This document shows, in pieces, positions 1-9,977 of a stretch of 64,000 nt of DNA. A program made the translations under genes and the position numbers. Numbering within the stretch: position 1 is the first letter of the stretch; each line of letters begins with the position of its first letter. The DNA comes from Simmondsia chinensis. Its lineage: Eukaryota > Streptophyta > Magnoliopsida > Caryophyllales > Simmondsiaceae. The DNA is taken from contig JAGTTD010000011.1 in the NCBI GenBank assembly GCA_018398585.1, positions 15,677,346 to 15,741,345 of the forward strand. Direction: 5' to 3'. The notes under the pieces are model-generated. The model saw nothing but the letters and a program-made list of their open reading frames with translations. It was not told where the DNA came from and searched no databases.

Positions 1-140
1 CACAAAATCACCATCAATTACTAAAAATCTTGTAAACACTAAATGTAACCAATCACTTACTCAAAATCATCACTCTTCCACTTCAAATAACCGAATTACT
101 CAAAATCACTATTCAATTACTCGAAATAACCTAATAACTA
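1..140. other. AT-rich sequence, unassigned
   Basis: There is no coding signal here. A short motif of the form TTACTC(A/G)AAAT recurs about three times near positions 57, 95 and 117 at irregular spacing, so it is at most a very degenerate repeat. It may be flank of, or part of, the Tat LTR that follows; no boundary is visible. Confidence 0.3.
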
Positions 141-1464
141 AAAGTCACCAATTTTTACACCCCAAATTCGAGGGAGTTGAGGTGACACCGTTTGGAGATA
201 AAAGGACACGTGTTTGCCGCGTAGGGCCATGCTCGAGGCATACTTGGCCTTTAAAAATAGAGATAACAGTGTCTTGAGCCGAATTGCCTTATGAGTTAAA
301 AACCCTTTAAAAGATAGCAGCCTCTCAAGATGGTCGATAGGGTCAAGGGGGCTGAAGCTCGAGAGACTTCCCAGAACTTTGCAAGAAAAGCAGTTCTCAG
401 ACTCAAGGTAGTTATTTGGGGTGCATATCAAGAAATGTGGGCTTCAAGCATATCCAAATGGATGTGGGGCATCTGGAAGCGTCTTAAGTGAAATAGACGA
501 ATGTGGGGCATTTAGAAGAAGCTCAGCATGTGTTTCTAGAGCACAATCATTACCAATTCAGCGCAGGAAAGAACAGTTGAGGCCGAAGAGCAGATATGCT
601 AAGATTTTAGGATGTAGCAGTTATTTCATACTTATATAAATAAGAGGCACCACTGTCGTTGTAAAGTGTCCAGCATCACCATACAAGACCTCTTCAAGTT
701 TTCTTTACATCAAACTTATGCTTTTATCATAGGAGTAGTGTAACATAGTCTAGCTTAGCGTAGCATAGCTTGTACTTGTTTTGCTTTCTTCAAGGCAATA
801 CAATCTTTAGATTTTAGGTATGAACTCACTGTTTTAATCTATTCCCAAAATCAATGAGTTGAGATTTAAGCGATTAGTTTAAGGCTTTGATAGCCATGCC
901 CCAAGCATGATTTGCGTTGGTCTTAACACTGGTGTCACTGCATGATGTGTCAGATGAATTTAGGTTTAAGTCATTTTTTAAGGGCTTTGACGGCCAAGGC
1001 TTGACCTTGAATGTGTTGTTCCTAATCTAGTGACGTAAATACGGTTCCCTCCTCCTAAATCTTCTCAAACTCTAACTCATTTGAGTTATTACAAGTCAAG
1101 GATGCTAGGCTTAAAAACCTATTTGACTTGGGCTGGTAAGTGGACTATTGAGCTTTTGAGTTTTTATTCATCCCAGTTCTTAGCTTTGAATTGTACAAGG
1201 TAAGGTGTCTGTGAACTCAGCTTCGTCACCCCAATTGCCACTTGAGCCAAGTCCATATCCATTTACTTTCTATCAGCCATTAAATTGTAAAACATTAAAT
1301 ATATATAAATAAAGTCTCCTTAATTGGAGCAAGTGTAGAATCCACGTGCGGTTCATAAATTAGGCTCACTCTCGAGTCGTTGCGAGTCCCATTTATGCAT
1401 GTTTGTTTGGTACTTATAGGGACCACATACACACTAAAAAGAAAAATAGAGCAAACAAACCTTT
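141..1464 (+). mobile_element. Probable 5' LTR and leader of Tat-type gypsy (copy 1)
   Basis: This non-coding stretch leads into a Tat-type gag. It holds a TATA box near 633 and ends just before a Tat-style primer-binding site at 1465. The left limit is unknown because no second LTR copy of this family was found in the window, so 141 is only where the simple AT-rich sequence stops. Small open frames on both strands here match nothing recognised and are treated as chance. The assignment as LTR is inferred from position, TATA box and PBS, not from a matching LTR pair. Confidence 0.45.
633..642 (+). promoter_or_regulatory. Candidate TATA box of the Tat LTR
   Basis: The sequence TATATAAATA lies in the putative LTR about 830 bp before the PBS, on the same strand as the gag downstream. 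It would be the U3 promoter element if the LTR assignment is right. Confidence 0.4.
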
Positions 1465-1484
1465 TGGCAACCACAATTGGAGAC
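1465..1484 (+). other. Probable primer-binding site of Tat copy 1
   Basis: The site begins TGGCAACCAC, preceded by a T run, and resembles the TTTTGGCGACTCC-type PBS of Tat/Ogre elements rather than the initiator-Met type used by the other elements here. It is followed about 70 bp later by the gag start. Similarity is partial, so this is an inference from layout plus resemblance. Confidence 0.4.
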
Positions 1485-1552
1485 ATTATACAAGACTTTA
1501 TAGTCTTTAATCCTATCGTGAATTATCATAACAAGTCTCTGAACATTCACCA

Positions 1553-2885
1553 ATGGTCAGAATTAGGGGAGCCAATGCTCTCAAGATTGAGGAACCTGAA
1601 GGGTTGCCACCACTCGAGCACCTCTCAGAACAAAGTCCTGTATTGCTAGGGGATGAAACTAGTCACAACCATGATAACAAAAGCGGAGGTAATGAGGACA
1701 TCCCAGAAGGTGAATGTATGAGGCTTGATGGCTTCTCGAAAGAGATTTATGGCCATGCTTAAACGCCATATGGAAGTCGCTGACCAAAGGCTTGAGCAAG
1801 CTCTAATAAAGGCTCAAGAAAAATAGCATGCAAAGACAGAGTGCATGCCCGCGTAAAAACATAGCCGCCTTAAGGACAATTGTCAATGACATTGGGACTT
1901 CAATGAAAGAAAGGCTACATAAAGAAACTAAGAGAGTCTTGGTTGAGATGAACATAACCTTATCCTCTACTCCTAGCCTTATAGCTAGAGGTGTGGCAAG
2001 GAAAACGGTTGTTAAGGTTGAGCCTATCTTAGCAAGGCAGGCTAAAATTTACAATGGCTTGGACTAAGCCACTGGGGAGGACCTTAGGCATTTGAGGCCT
2101 GTCCCTCGTTCCTTAATTCCTGTTGGATACCCTCAAGATGTTCCTTCGAACTCACAGTTACCAGTGAATCAGGGTACATGTGTCACCCCTTAGAGGATAG
2201 GAGACCACACTATGGCCGGTGCAGGTATCATACGTGTGGACCCAAGGCTTAGGAATGAAAACGTGACTTACGGAATTCCTAGACCCTTGAATCAAGGGCA
2301 CCCCTTGATCTCAAGGGACCTCGACATCAATGTCCAAGCTGTTCCTACCCTTGAAACTAGGGGAAAGACCACATATATCCTTCTCATGTAGGAGAGGCCA
2401 TCTTGAGGCCTGATCAGAGCCTTGGAGTCAGTGGACAAGGGAGGGTATAAAATACTGGGGATCAATTTCATTTTCCTAGGCCTCCTACTATGTATGAGAC
2501 TGGGCACAGTTGAATCCACTACGTCCCCATGATTATTCTCTTGGGATTACTTAATTTAGAATTGCCAATAGCAAGTGAACATGGGGGTTCTCTCAGGCAT
2601 GCCTCTAGCTCAAGGTTCTATTGGTCCGTATGTAATGGCTGATCAACCAGTTGGTCACATAGACCAAGAAGGGTATAATCATGTTTATGCAGGCCAACAC
2701 CCTTTTCCTCACCCAATGGTCATGGGAGCTTAGGGGTACCCTACTAATCCTCCCAGAGATGCTCAACCCTTTGGGGGTAGTGGCAAGTGCATAATCAAGC
2801 ATTAAACCTACATTTTCAAGACCAATTGGCCGTCCTCATTGAACAAATGTATGGCCAGGCCTTAGCGGGGTCAACAAACCCCTCT
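1553..2885 (+). pseudogene. gag: Tat gag, copy 1 (5' part, broken)
   Basis: The reading starts at an ATG within a CATTCACCAATGGTCAG context that recurs almost unchanged at the start of Tat copy 3 (27877), which supports this start. The protein begins MVRIRGANALKIEEP, continues with an acidic, hydrophilic N-terminal region, then breaks by frameshift near 1755 and by several stops. Recognisable later blocks include NDIGTSMKERLHKETKRV and the segment around LIEQMYGQ near 2840, both shared with copies 2 and 3. Coding similarity ends about 2885, just before the block that reads LYSKPY in the other copies, where the minus-strand N1 sequence begins. Gag would be the structural protein of the virus-like particle; this copy cannot make it. 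Confidence 0.75.
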
Positions 2886-4331
2886 AGCATTATACAGCTT
2901 GTAAAATGTATACTTCCCGCCTTCAACACTTGCTTTGATGTTATATTCGCAATGACCCACAGCCTCAACCATTTTTACACCAATGCTTGCACTGTCAATG
3001 CCAATTTCAACATCAAACAGCAGCACCGGATGTGTAGCTCCTCCAATTACTTGTAATTCATTCTTTCCTGGATCAAAGGGACTTTCAACATCTATGCCAT
3101 CAGCTAAAGCCTCTGCAGTATAGCTATTGATCTCATCAGAATTAGGCTTCAGCATATTACTGCATTTGTACACATCCAACAACTTCAATGCTTGTATAGA
3201 TACAAGGCTTCTCCTTCGTTGAGCCTTGAAACGCACCCTCGCAGCTTGATTACTTCTCTTCAATAGGAAATCGACTCTTTTTGGCTTCGTATAAACTTGG
3301 AAAACTTCTCCCGGATCAGGAGGCAAGTCGTCGTATGAGTGTAAATTTGAACACTCCATTTCTCTACTCCAAGATCCTTGCGATGTATCAATTACATCAC
3401 TACCAACACCAAACAATTTCTGATTTTCCAAGTGCCTTTGCTGGAATCTCGAGACCCAGCGTTCCTCTGATTGTGCGATCAATTCCTTCACCTGATCAAG
3501 CGTGACCAACTCCTTTGCACCAACCATAGCATCATAGGACACTTCTGGTTGAACGGCTGTAGCTACATTGCCTCCACCAGCTCCCAATCGAGTCTTAACT
3601 CCTTGTGTGCCATCTGCAGCTTGTGTACCAGCATATACCTCGGTAAGGTCAGCATCTTGAGTTAGTTTTTGCTGATCATCAAGTAAGCCATGCTGAAACA
3701 CAACCACACGCTTCAATTTTGGCTTGGACAAATTCTTTTTACCCACAACATCTCCCAATGCTTCACTTAGACGATTTCTCTTCGACTTACTCTTTGCTTT
3801 CTTAATCATTCCTCGGACATGTGAATCATATTCCCAATCCGGATGCACGTCATATTGTATCTCTACATCGTCAAGAGCCTCTAACTCTCACATAGAGTCT
3901 TCATAAGAATCATCTTGTTCAAACTCAGGTTCTTCTAACTCATGTTCATCAATTTCGGCACTATCGGGGACGAGTTCACCTCCAACGGCAACAGATTGTA
4001 CCTTCTCTGTTTGCTCAACAATGAACTTCGGCGGTAAATCCACTTTAGTAGGTGGAATAATCTGGCTATAAGGCTCAATTTGTTGCACCCGATCTGCCTT
4101 ATTCGCATCCTTACCCAAAAGCTTCTTCAACATTTGCTGAATGTTGTCAAACTGGTGCTTACTCTCGATTCTTTGCTGTTCAAACTTAGCATCCCATTGT
4201 TCAAACTTGTCATTCAACTCCCGGTGGTGATCAATTGATGCATCAGTACCAGAACCTGTCACCGCAGCTGATACCTTTGCTCCTGATCTGGTTCTTACTC
4301 CATCAACCATGTTTGTAATGAACAACCACAA
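2871..4331 (-). CDS. Gag N-terminus fused to unknown extra ORF (N1)
   Basis: Two open stretches, 3888-4331 and 2871-3848, lie in one frame separated by a TGA near 3890; otherwise about 470 codons are open. The start used is the internal Met giving MVDGVRTRSGAKV, because VRTRSGA starts gag in N2 and N3 too. Next comes a charged, probably coiled-coil region (KFEQWDAKFEQQ), then an acidic linker, then a block EIQYDVHPDWEYD that matches EVQYDIHPEWEND in N2, a basic block rich in Lys, TEVYA, and PPDPGEVFQVYTKPKRVDF, also matched in N2. The gag core, zinc knuckle and protease are absent. The last few residues are read from Tat sequence beyond the junction. I recognise no known family in the extra region and assign no function. 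Confidence 0.6.
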
Positions 4332-4993
4332 CTTCGTTCGAAACTCGCAGAAGTGTGAAACTCGTTTCGCAACTCTTCCACAATCGATTGCTTAATGAAG
4401 TTCTACTCCTTCGTTCGCACAAACAATCACTTGCTAACGGTTCCACAATCGACACTGATTATAATTCCAAACTTACAAAATTGCGAACAAACCCTAACTT
4501 CGAATAACCTTCTGACAGTGATACTTTCTTGAATAATTCGGACTAAGACTCTGAAATTGGTTCGATTTCTATCTATAGTGGTGATTTAAACACACGAAAC
4601 ACAACAATCTTCAAGAACAATAGCGGAATACAACACCTTCGGTGTTACGTTCGTTGTCAGAAATTCGTCTTCTTTGTCAGAATTTCACCTAAGCGAATCT
4701 CGACTCAATTTCACGCAGATTCTGACGAATTCTCACCACTTATATGCTTATCGACACAATTTCATCACAATCCAACAACAAAATGTAGATTTGAATTGAA
4801 TATGAACTTGTAGTTCAGAAAACAGTTACCTCCACCACAATTTCTGAATTGTAGAACCTGTAATCACCTCAATTCAGTAGGATAGCAGTAGCAGAACAGC
4901 AGCATTAGATTTTAACCATCCTAACTAACTTTCCTGCCATTAAGCCAATTCAAATCCATGCCTCGGATTCTTGGTTTATAACAGCTTATTATC
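2886..4993 (-). mobile_element. N1: pol-less gypsy derivative, no LTRs visible
   Basis: This is a minus-strand unit containing the gag N-terminus typical of the gypsies here (VRTRSGA motif) joined directly to the extra open reading frame also found in N2 and N3. No LTR, PBS or polypurine tract can be found at either end, so both termini are missing or were replaced by junctions. It abuts Tat gag on the left and the plus-strand gypsy fragment P on the right. The exact edges are estimated from where the neighbouring coding similarity stops. Confidence 0.6.
4332..4993 (-). other. Non-coding leader of N1, unassigned
   Basis: The sequence upstream (minus-strand sense) of the N1 start shows no long open frame, no TGTTA/TAACA LTR tips and no tRNA primer site. 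It contains repeated short words such as AACTTCGTTCG and TTCCACAATCGA, each occurring about twice within 4330-4460. It may be a promoter or leader acquired with N1, or an unrelated fragment; nothing decides this. Confidence 0.3.
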
Positions 4994-5820
4994 AGCCATT
5001 TTTGGACAGAATTGTTTAGGTTGCTGGGTACAACTCTTTCCTTGAGTTCTTCATACCATCCTCAAATGGATGGCCAAACAGAAAGTGTAAACCAGTGTGC
5101 AGAACAATACTTGAGAAGCATGACTTTCAGTAATCCTAAGCATTGGCATAGTTGGCTTTCGTTGGCTGAGTATTGGTATAATACTTATGCTCATACAACC
5201 CTTGAGACTACTCCGTTAAAGCAGTATATGGCTATGAATCACCTTCACCAATTGGCTTACAAGGAGTTATATCAGCTGTGCCGAGGGTTTCTGATTTGCT
5301 TGAGCAACGCAAGCAGTTGATGCTGCAACTCAAAGATCAATTGCATCTTGCTCAATCTCGAATGAAATATTTTGCTGATAGGCATAGAATTGATAAATCT
5401 TTCAATGTTGATGACTATATTTACTTGAGATTGCAGCCTTACAGGCAGTCATCAGTGACATTTCGAAGGAATGTGAAGCTCTCTGCTCATTACTTTGGAC
5501 CTTTCAAGATCATACAACGGGTGGGCTATTGCTTACAAGCTTAAATTGCCTCCGGATTGCTCAGTTCACCCAGTTTTTTACGTGTCCTTACTGAAGAAGC
5601 AAGTAAAGGAAGGTGGCACTAGCACTTCAACTCCTCTAAGGGCAGCTAGCAATGGCATGATACTTCAAAACCCAACAACAATTCTAGACATCAGGCCTTC
5701 CTCGGAAGGCGTTCCAAGCAGGACTAAAGCACTCATCCAATGGGCTAACTTGGATGATCAGCAATCCACTTAGGAGGATCTGAACTTCATTTGCAACCAA
5801 TTTCCCACTTCCATTCTTGA
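4994..5820 (+). pseudogene. int: Gypsy integrase C-terminal part and chromodomain-like tail (P)
   Basis: The reading begins inside the integrase core (HFWTELFRLLGTTL) and includes the SSYHPQMDGQTESVNQ block holding the catalytic Glu, the YWYNT block, the MKYFADRHR segment, the GPFKI and HPVFYVSLLKK blocks, and a C-terminal ALIQWANLDDQ segment like the chromodomain-type tail of chromoviruses. There are at least two frameshifts (near 5270 and 5510) and a stop after QQST. Everything upstream of the second catalytic Asp is missing, so the element is 5'-truncated. Integrase would insert the cDNA into the genome; this copy is dead. Confidence 0.8.
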
Positions 5821-5849
5821 GGCCTAGAATGTTCTCAAGGGTAGGGAAA

Positions 5850-6147
5850 TGTTATGATCGTTAGGTTATGATTCAAATGTCGGTTGGAGTTGGTCAATGG
5901 TTAGTTAGTCCTTGGTCATGTTTGGCAACTGGTTTAAGTTGGTTAGCTTAATAAGTATTCATTCATTATATCTAGTTGCTATAAGTAGTAGAATCTAGCT
6001 TGTATTAATGCATTCATGAATATTGATTGACAACTTCTCTCTCTCATCCCCTAATTCTCTCTATTCCTCATCTCTTTCACTTCTTTTCTCATCTCTTACT
6101 CTCTCTCCCCTTAGCTTATGATTCAAGATCTACCTTGAATCATAACA
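5850..6147 (+). mobile_element. 3' LTR of gypsy fragment P
   Basis: The LTR starts TGTTATGATC directly after a purine-rich tract (AGGGTAGGGAAA) and ends GAATCATAACA, giving perfect TGTTATGA/TCATAACA terminal inverted repeats, about 298 bp long. A CT-rich tract near 6030-6115 is shared with the LTRs of A2, B, B2, C, N2 and N3. No partner LTR is present. The base after 6147 is already RNase H sequence of A2 on the other strand, so the LTR end probably marks the true insertion edge. Confidence 0.8.
6116..6145 (+). repeat. U5-terminal hairpin of P LTR
   Basis: A perfect 12-bp inverted repeat, TTATGATTCAAG and CTTGAATCATAA, is separated by a 6-nt loop (6128-6133) and occupies the extreme 3' end of the LTR. 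Equivalent hairpins with different stem sequences end the other gypsy LTRs in this window. Confidence 0.75.
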
Positions 6148-7255
6148 AGGAACTTCAAGCTTTGATGATCTGTTTTGATGATAAAACGATGGCCTTCCAA
6201 ATAATGTCTCCACTTCTTAACTGTTAGAAGGATTGCAAGATACTCCTTCTCATATGTGGACAACTCTTTGTGCTTAGGACTTAAAGCTTGGCTAAGGTAA
6301 GTTATTGGCCTCCCCTTTTGAGACAACATTGCCCCAATGTCACTTCCGCAAGCATCTGTTTCTAACACAAACTCTTCATTAAAGTCTGGCATTACTAGAA
6401 CAGGAGCTGCACACATGGCTTCCTTTAAAGCTTCAAAAGCATCTTGAGCCTTGTCTAACCATTTGAAAGCATCCCTCTTCAAAAGATCAGTTAGAGGCTT
6501 GGCAATTGCTCCATAATCAGCTACAAACTTTCTATAATAAACGATCAATCCAAAGAATCCTCTTAACTGCTTTAATGTAACAGGAATTGGTCACTCCCTC
6601 ATTGCCTGCGCTTTAGAAGGGTATGTAGAAACACCTCCATGAGAAATCACATGTCCTAAGTACTCTATTTGTGGTTGAGCAAAAGGGCACTTAGTCAATT
6701 TGGCATAAAGCTTGTGATTGTGCATCACCAAGTTGGGCTATAAATCAGGATGTCATTAAAGAACACCAACACAAATCTCTTCAAGAACTGCTTGAAGACA
6801 TTATACATCACTGCCTGAAAAGTAGCTGGAGCATTAGTTAATCCAAAAGGCATAACAACGAACTCAAAGTACCCATGATGATTTCTGAAGGCAGTCTTAT
6901 AAATGTCTTATTCTTTCACCCTAATTTGATGATAGCCCTGCCTCAAGTCCACCTTAGAGAAGAAATGTGCACCATGTAGCTCATCCAGAAGATAATGAAT
7001 AATAGGTCTAAGAAATTTATCCTTAACTGTAAGCAAGTTAAGCTATCTATAGTCAATGCACATCCTAGCCGTGCCATTCTTCTTCTTAACCAAGATAACC
7101 GGAGAAGTAAAAGGACTGTGGCTTTGTCGAATGAAGCAAGTCTTAAGTAATTCTTCAACCAGCCTTTCTATCTCAGTTTTCTGAGAATGTGGACATTTGT
7201 AAGGCCTGAGCTTCACAGGTTCTGAATTTTGTTTAAGAGGGATCACATGAGCCAA
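6148..7255 (-). pseudogene. pol: Gypsy reverse transcriptase and partial RNase H (A2)
   Basis: Protein blocks in order are [77 protein letters not shown], then after decay YRKFVADYGAIAKPL, and the RNase H blocks VLETDACGSDIGA, YEKEYLAIL and IIKTDHQSLKFL. The catalytic motif usually FFDD/YVDD reads FFND, so one catalytic Asp is changed to Asn. Stops occur after CIDYR and in RVKE, and there is a frameshift near 6560. RNase H is cut just after TDHQSLK by the junction at 6148. Confidence 0.85.
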
Positions 7256-7542
7256 GTTCCTCTTTCAAGGCAGTGAATCTGGTTGCTCAAAGAGATCTTT
7301 GAACTCCTCAATCAAAGCTTGCACTTCAGGATGAGATTGCACTTCTAACTCAGTATGTGAGATTGCAAACAATTGTCCAACCCACTGACAAGCCTTCTTC
7401 CTAATTCCTCCACTCAAATTCTAACCACTTAACAACTGAAGTTGAGCTTGATCAGCCACGCCCTGCAATTTCACAGTAGATCCTTGCCTCTCAAAGGACA
7501 TAGTCAGTTGTACAAAATCAAAGACAATGGGGCTAAAAGATC

Positions 7543-7977
7543 TCATTCAGTCCACACCAAAAGAACCATGTCACAACCTCCTAATGGCAAGATCCTGAAA
7601 TCATAAACAAACTTGTGATTCTGCATAGACCAATTGAACCCTTGACATTTAGCCTGAGTAAGGATGGAATTCCCATCTGCCACAGTTACAGCCAAAGGAT
7701 GAGCCTTGATCATTTCATGTCCAACTTTCCTAACCACCTTTGGATCAATGAAGCTGTAAGTACTACCACTATCTATCAAAATCACAATGGCTTTCTTGCC
7801 TGCTTGCCCTTTGATTCTTATGGTGTTATGACCTCCATTTCCAGTCACTGCCTTCATAGAAATCTCTAATTCATCATCTAGAGGCTCATCAGGTGAGTCT
7901 TGTTCAGAACTATCCACTTCAGCCTCTATTTCCTCATCTTTAGATTCATCATCTGCAATAGCTCTTCTTGCTAACAT
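7543..7977 (-). pseudogene. pr: Gypsy aspartic protease (A2)
   Basis: The retropepsin-like domain carries the active-site motif ILIDSGSTYSFID, then VTVADGNSILTQ and LPLGGCDMV. The normal continuation GVDWMRSF is disrupted by a frameshift near 7555 (the frame reads LVWTE). Upstream is an acidic linker and the conserved block EISMKAVTGNGGHNTIRIKG. It would cut the Gag-Pol polyprotein. Confidence 0.8.
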
Positions 7978-7989
7978 AAGGAACTTGGG

Positions 7990-9117
7990 ATTGCATTTGT
8001 GTCCAACGGAATAAGGCTAATTACATTTGAAACACAATTTTTGGACCTTCTTCTCATCAGAACGAACAGACCTTGACCTCACCGATCCCTTCTATTGCTG
8101 ATGTAAACTACTACCTCTGTTTCTTAGTCCCTCATTAGATGCAAGAACTGTAGCTTCAAACAATTTAGCCTTAGCATAGGATTTTGATAAAGTTCTTAGA
8201 CCAATTGCCTTGACAAGGTTCTTAATTTTTGGCTTTAAGCCACTAATGAAGCCAGATACATAGTATGATTTAGTTGCCTGAGGATAAGTTGCAATCATAC
8301 TAGCTCTAAGGTTCTCAAATCTCGTCATTCACTCTTTCACGGATGTGTTTTGCACTACTTTGTTGAAGTTATCAACTATGTCACTTGAGTCCCCATCTCC
8401 ATAATGTTCACAAAGTCCTTCCACGAATTTAGCCCAAGATAATGAAGGATTACTCTTCAAAAGACTGTAAAGCCATACCTCATGATCTCCATGGAGATAA
8501 ACAGCCTCTAATTCAACCTTCTCAGCTTCTTCAATGTGATAGAAATGAAAGTATCAATCACATCTTCTTATCCACGATTGTGGCTGTTTTCCATCGAAAG
8601 GCTCAATTTGAATCATTGGCTGCCTATAACCACTGCTCTTATTGCTGGCTGAAGCATCATTACTTTCATAATTTTGATGTTGCAACTGATCTGATGGACG
8701 ATCATTCTGTCCCAAGGTCATACTTGTAGCTAGAGCGTGTACTGGATAAGTAGGATGATCCTGCTATCGAACAGCCACACTAGCTGCTTGAGGTTGCACA
8801 ACACCTGGAGGTCAAACCTGTTGGCTAGCAGGTAACAGAATTCCAACACCAGAGGACACATTATGTCTATTGAGCTAATCCTGAAAAAACTTATCCTTAA
8901 TACTTTGAGTTTGCTCAATCAATTGATCAGCAAACTTTCGATCCTGCTCCAACTGTAATTGCTGGATTCGAGGGAACATTTCTTCCATTTGATTCTTCAA
9001 TTGAACAGCTGTAATGTACTCAGCTCCTGCTGCAGCATTAGTGCCAACAACTGAAGCATAAGTGACATTAGGATCAACTTTTGCAGCACCAGATGATGTT
9101 GTTACACCTCCAGCCAT
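7990..9117 (-). pseudogene. gag: Gypsy gag (A2)
   Basis: Gag starts at the Met giving MAGGVTTSSGAAKVD near 9117, about 70 bp after the PBS. It has a glutamine-rich region likely to be coiled coil, then the Retrotrans_gag-type core (IEPFDGKQPQSWIRRCD, HGDHEVWLYSLLKSNPSLSWAKFVE, MTRFENLRASMIATYP, YYVSGFISGLKPKIKN) and a zinc knuckle near 8010-8040 starting CFKCN with the pattern C-x2-C-x7-H-x-C, interrupted by a stop. Several other stops are present, for example after FFQD and within the YFHFY block. Confidence 0.8.
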
Positions 9118-9185
9118 TGATATATACTTCTTGTGCCTCGCTGACTCCAATCAATCAAGAAGTAATCGATTGGCAACAACACACA

Positions 9186-9197
9186 GCTCTGATACCA
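9186..9197 (-). other. Primer-binding site of A2
   Basis: On the minus strand this reads TGGTATCAGAGC, an exact match to the usual plant initiator tRNA-Met site, two bases inside the LTR edge at 9200. Confidence 0.85.
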
Positions 9198-9199
9198 AT

Positions 9200-9608
9200 T
9201 GTTAAGCTTTAAGATCAATCTTGAAGTTAACCTAGTAGAAGAAGAGATTAAGATGAGAGAAGAAGTGAAAAGAGATGAGAGATTTAGAGAGAGAAAAGAT
9301 ATCAAAAGATATTTTGAATTTGATTGAATGAGGATTACACTTGAAACATAGTTACTTATACTCAATCTAGTTACATTAGACCAAGACTAGTCTAACCGAC
9401 TTACACAAATCAGCAGCCGCCACAATTGACTCAATTTAAGCTCCGCATGACCAGCAACCAACTTAAATAACCCCATTTGAACTTTAGCGCCAAAAGCCTT
9501 TAAGACCTTATGCCAATAATTACAACAAAACGCAGCATTCTACATAACAAAAGCTAACAACAAGCCTAACAGCAAGTATATAGCAAGTATGAAATATGGT
9601 TCATAACA
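9200..9608 (-). mobile_element. 5' LTR of A2
   Basis: On the plus strand the LTR runs from TGTTAAGCTTTAAG to GGTTCATAACA, 409 bp. It is the same family as the LTRs of element C: the first 35 bp and the AGCAGCCGCCACAATTGACTCAATT block match. It carries the GA-rich tract (9235-9300, CT-rich in sense) and the U5 hairpin at 9201-9231. Confidence 0.85.
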
Positions 9609-9977
9609 GCTACTCAACACCTCAGAGGATGAGAGATTGGCAGTATTACAGCTTGACTTTGCCTCTTGGTGACCATGTATACTCTCTGGTACTAGCGCAA
9701 CCTTCGGGTTCAGTGTTCTCAGTCCAAATCAGCTGCAGCCATGAGAGAGGAGATTATGGGTTTGGTTAGGAGCCTCTTGCTATCTGCTTCTTTGTTCAGA
9801 CGAGCTTACCATCACACCTTCTTGCTTAGGCAATGGGTCCTTGACTCTTATTTCTTCTTTGTTTCCTTTAGCTTTTTCTTTGGCTGCTTTTTGTATGGAC
9901 TTTGTCTGAACTATGTGTTGACGTTGTTTCATCATTGTAGGCTCTGGCCGTGTTTTGGGGTATGCCCCTTATAGCTG
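9609..9977. other. Unassigned sequence between A2 and N2
   Basis: The only long frame is 9741-9974 plus, 77 codons, rich in Phe, Leu and Tyr because the DNA is T-rich. It has no family signature. The stretch could be the 3' end of some other transposable element or original flank of A2. No target-site duplication links the two sides of N2. Confidence 0.3.

Larger units (their letters stand above)
6148..9608 (-). mobile_element. A2: gypsy element, 3' half lost
   Basis: In minus-strand order the unit has 5' LTR (9200-9608), PBS, gag, protease, reverse transcriptase and the first half of RNase H. It stops abruptly at 6148 against the LTR tip of P. RNase H end, integrase and 3' LTR are absent. 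If P inserted into the RNase H gene, the missing part would have lain to the left of P and was later deleted together with the 5' part of P. Many stops and frameshifts show it is inactive. Confidence 0.8.

Noticed and set aside
138..431. 97-codon minus-strand frame at the window start
   Set aside because: No domain, sits in the presumed Tat LTR, and composition is not protein-like.
6148..9608. Endogenous pararetrovirus (initiator tRNA-Met primer site and RT)
   Set aside because: LTRs, gypsy gag, protease order and integrase blocks in sister copies are those of LTR retrotransposons; no movement or coat protein signature was seen.
9741..9974. 77-codon hydrophobic frame that looks like a membrane protein
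   Set aside because: The Phe/Leu/Tyr richness follows from T-rich DNA; no family match, no promoter, and it lies between two transposon edges.
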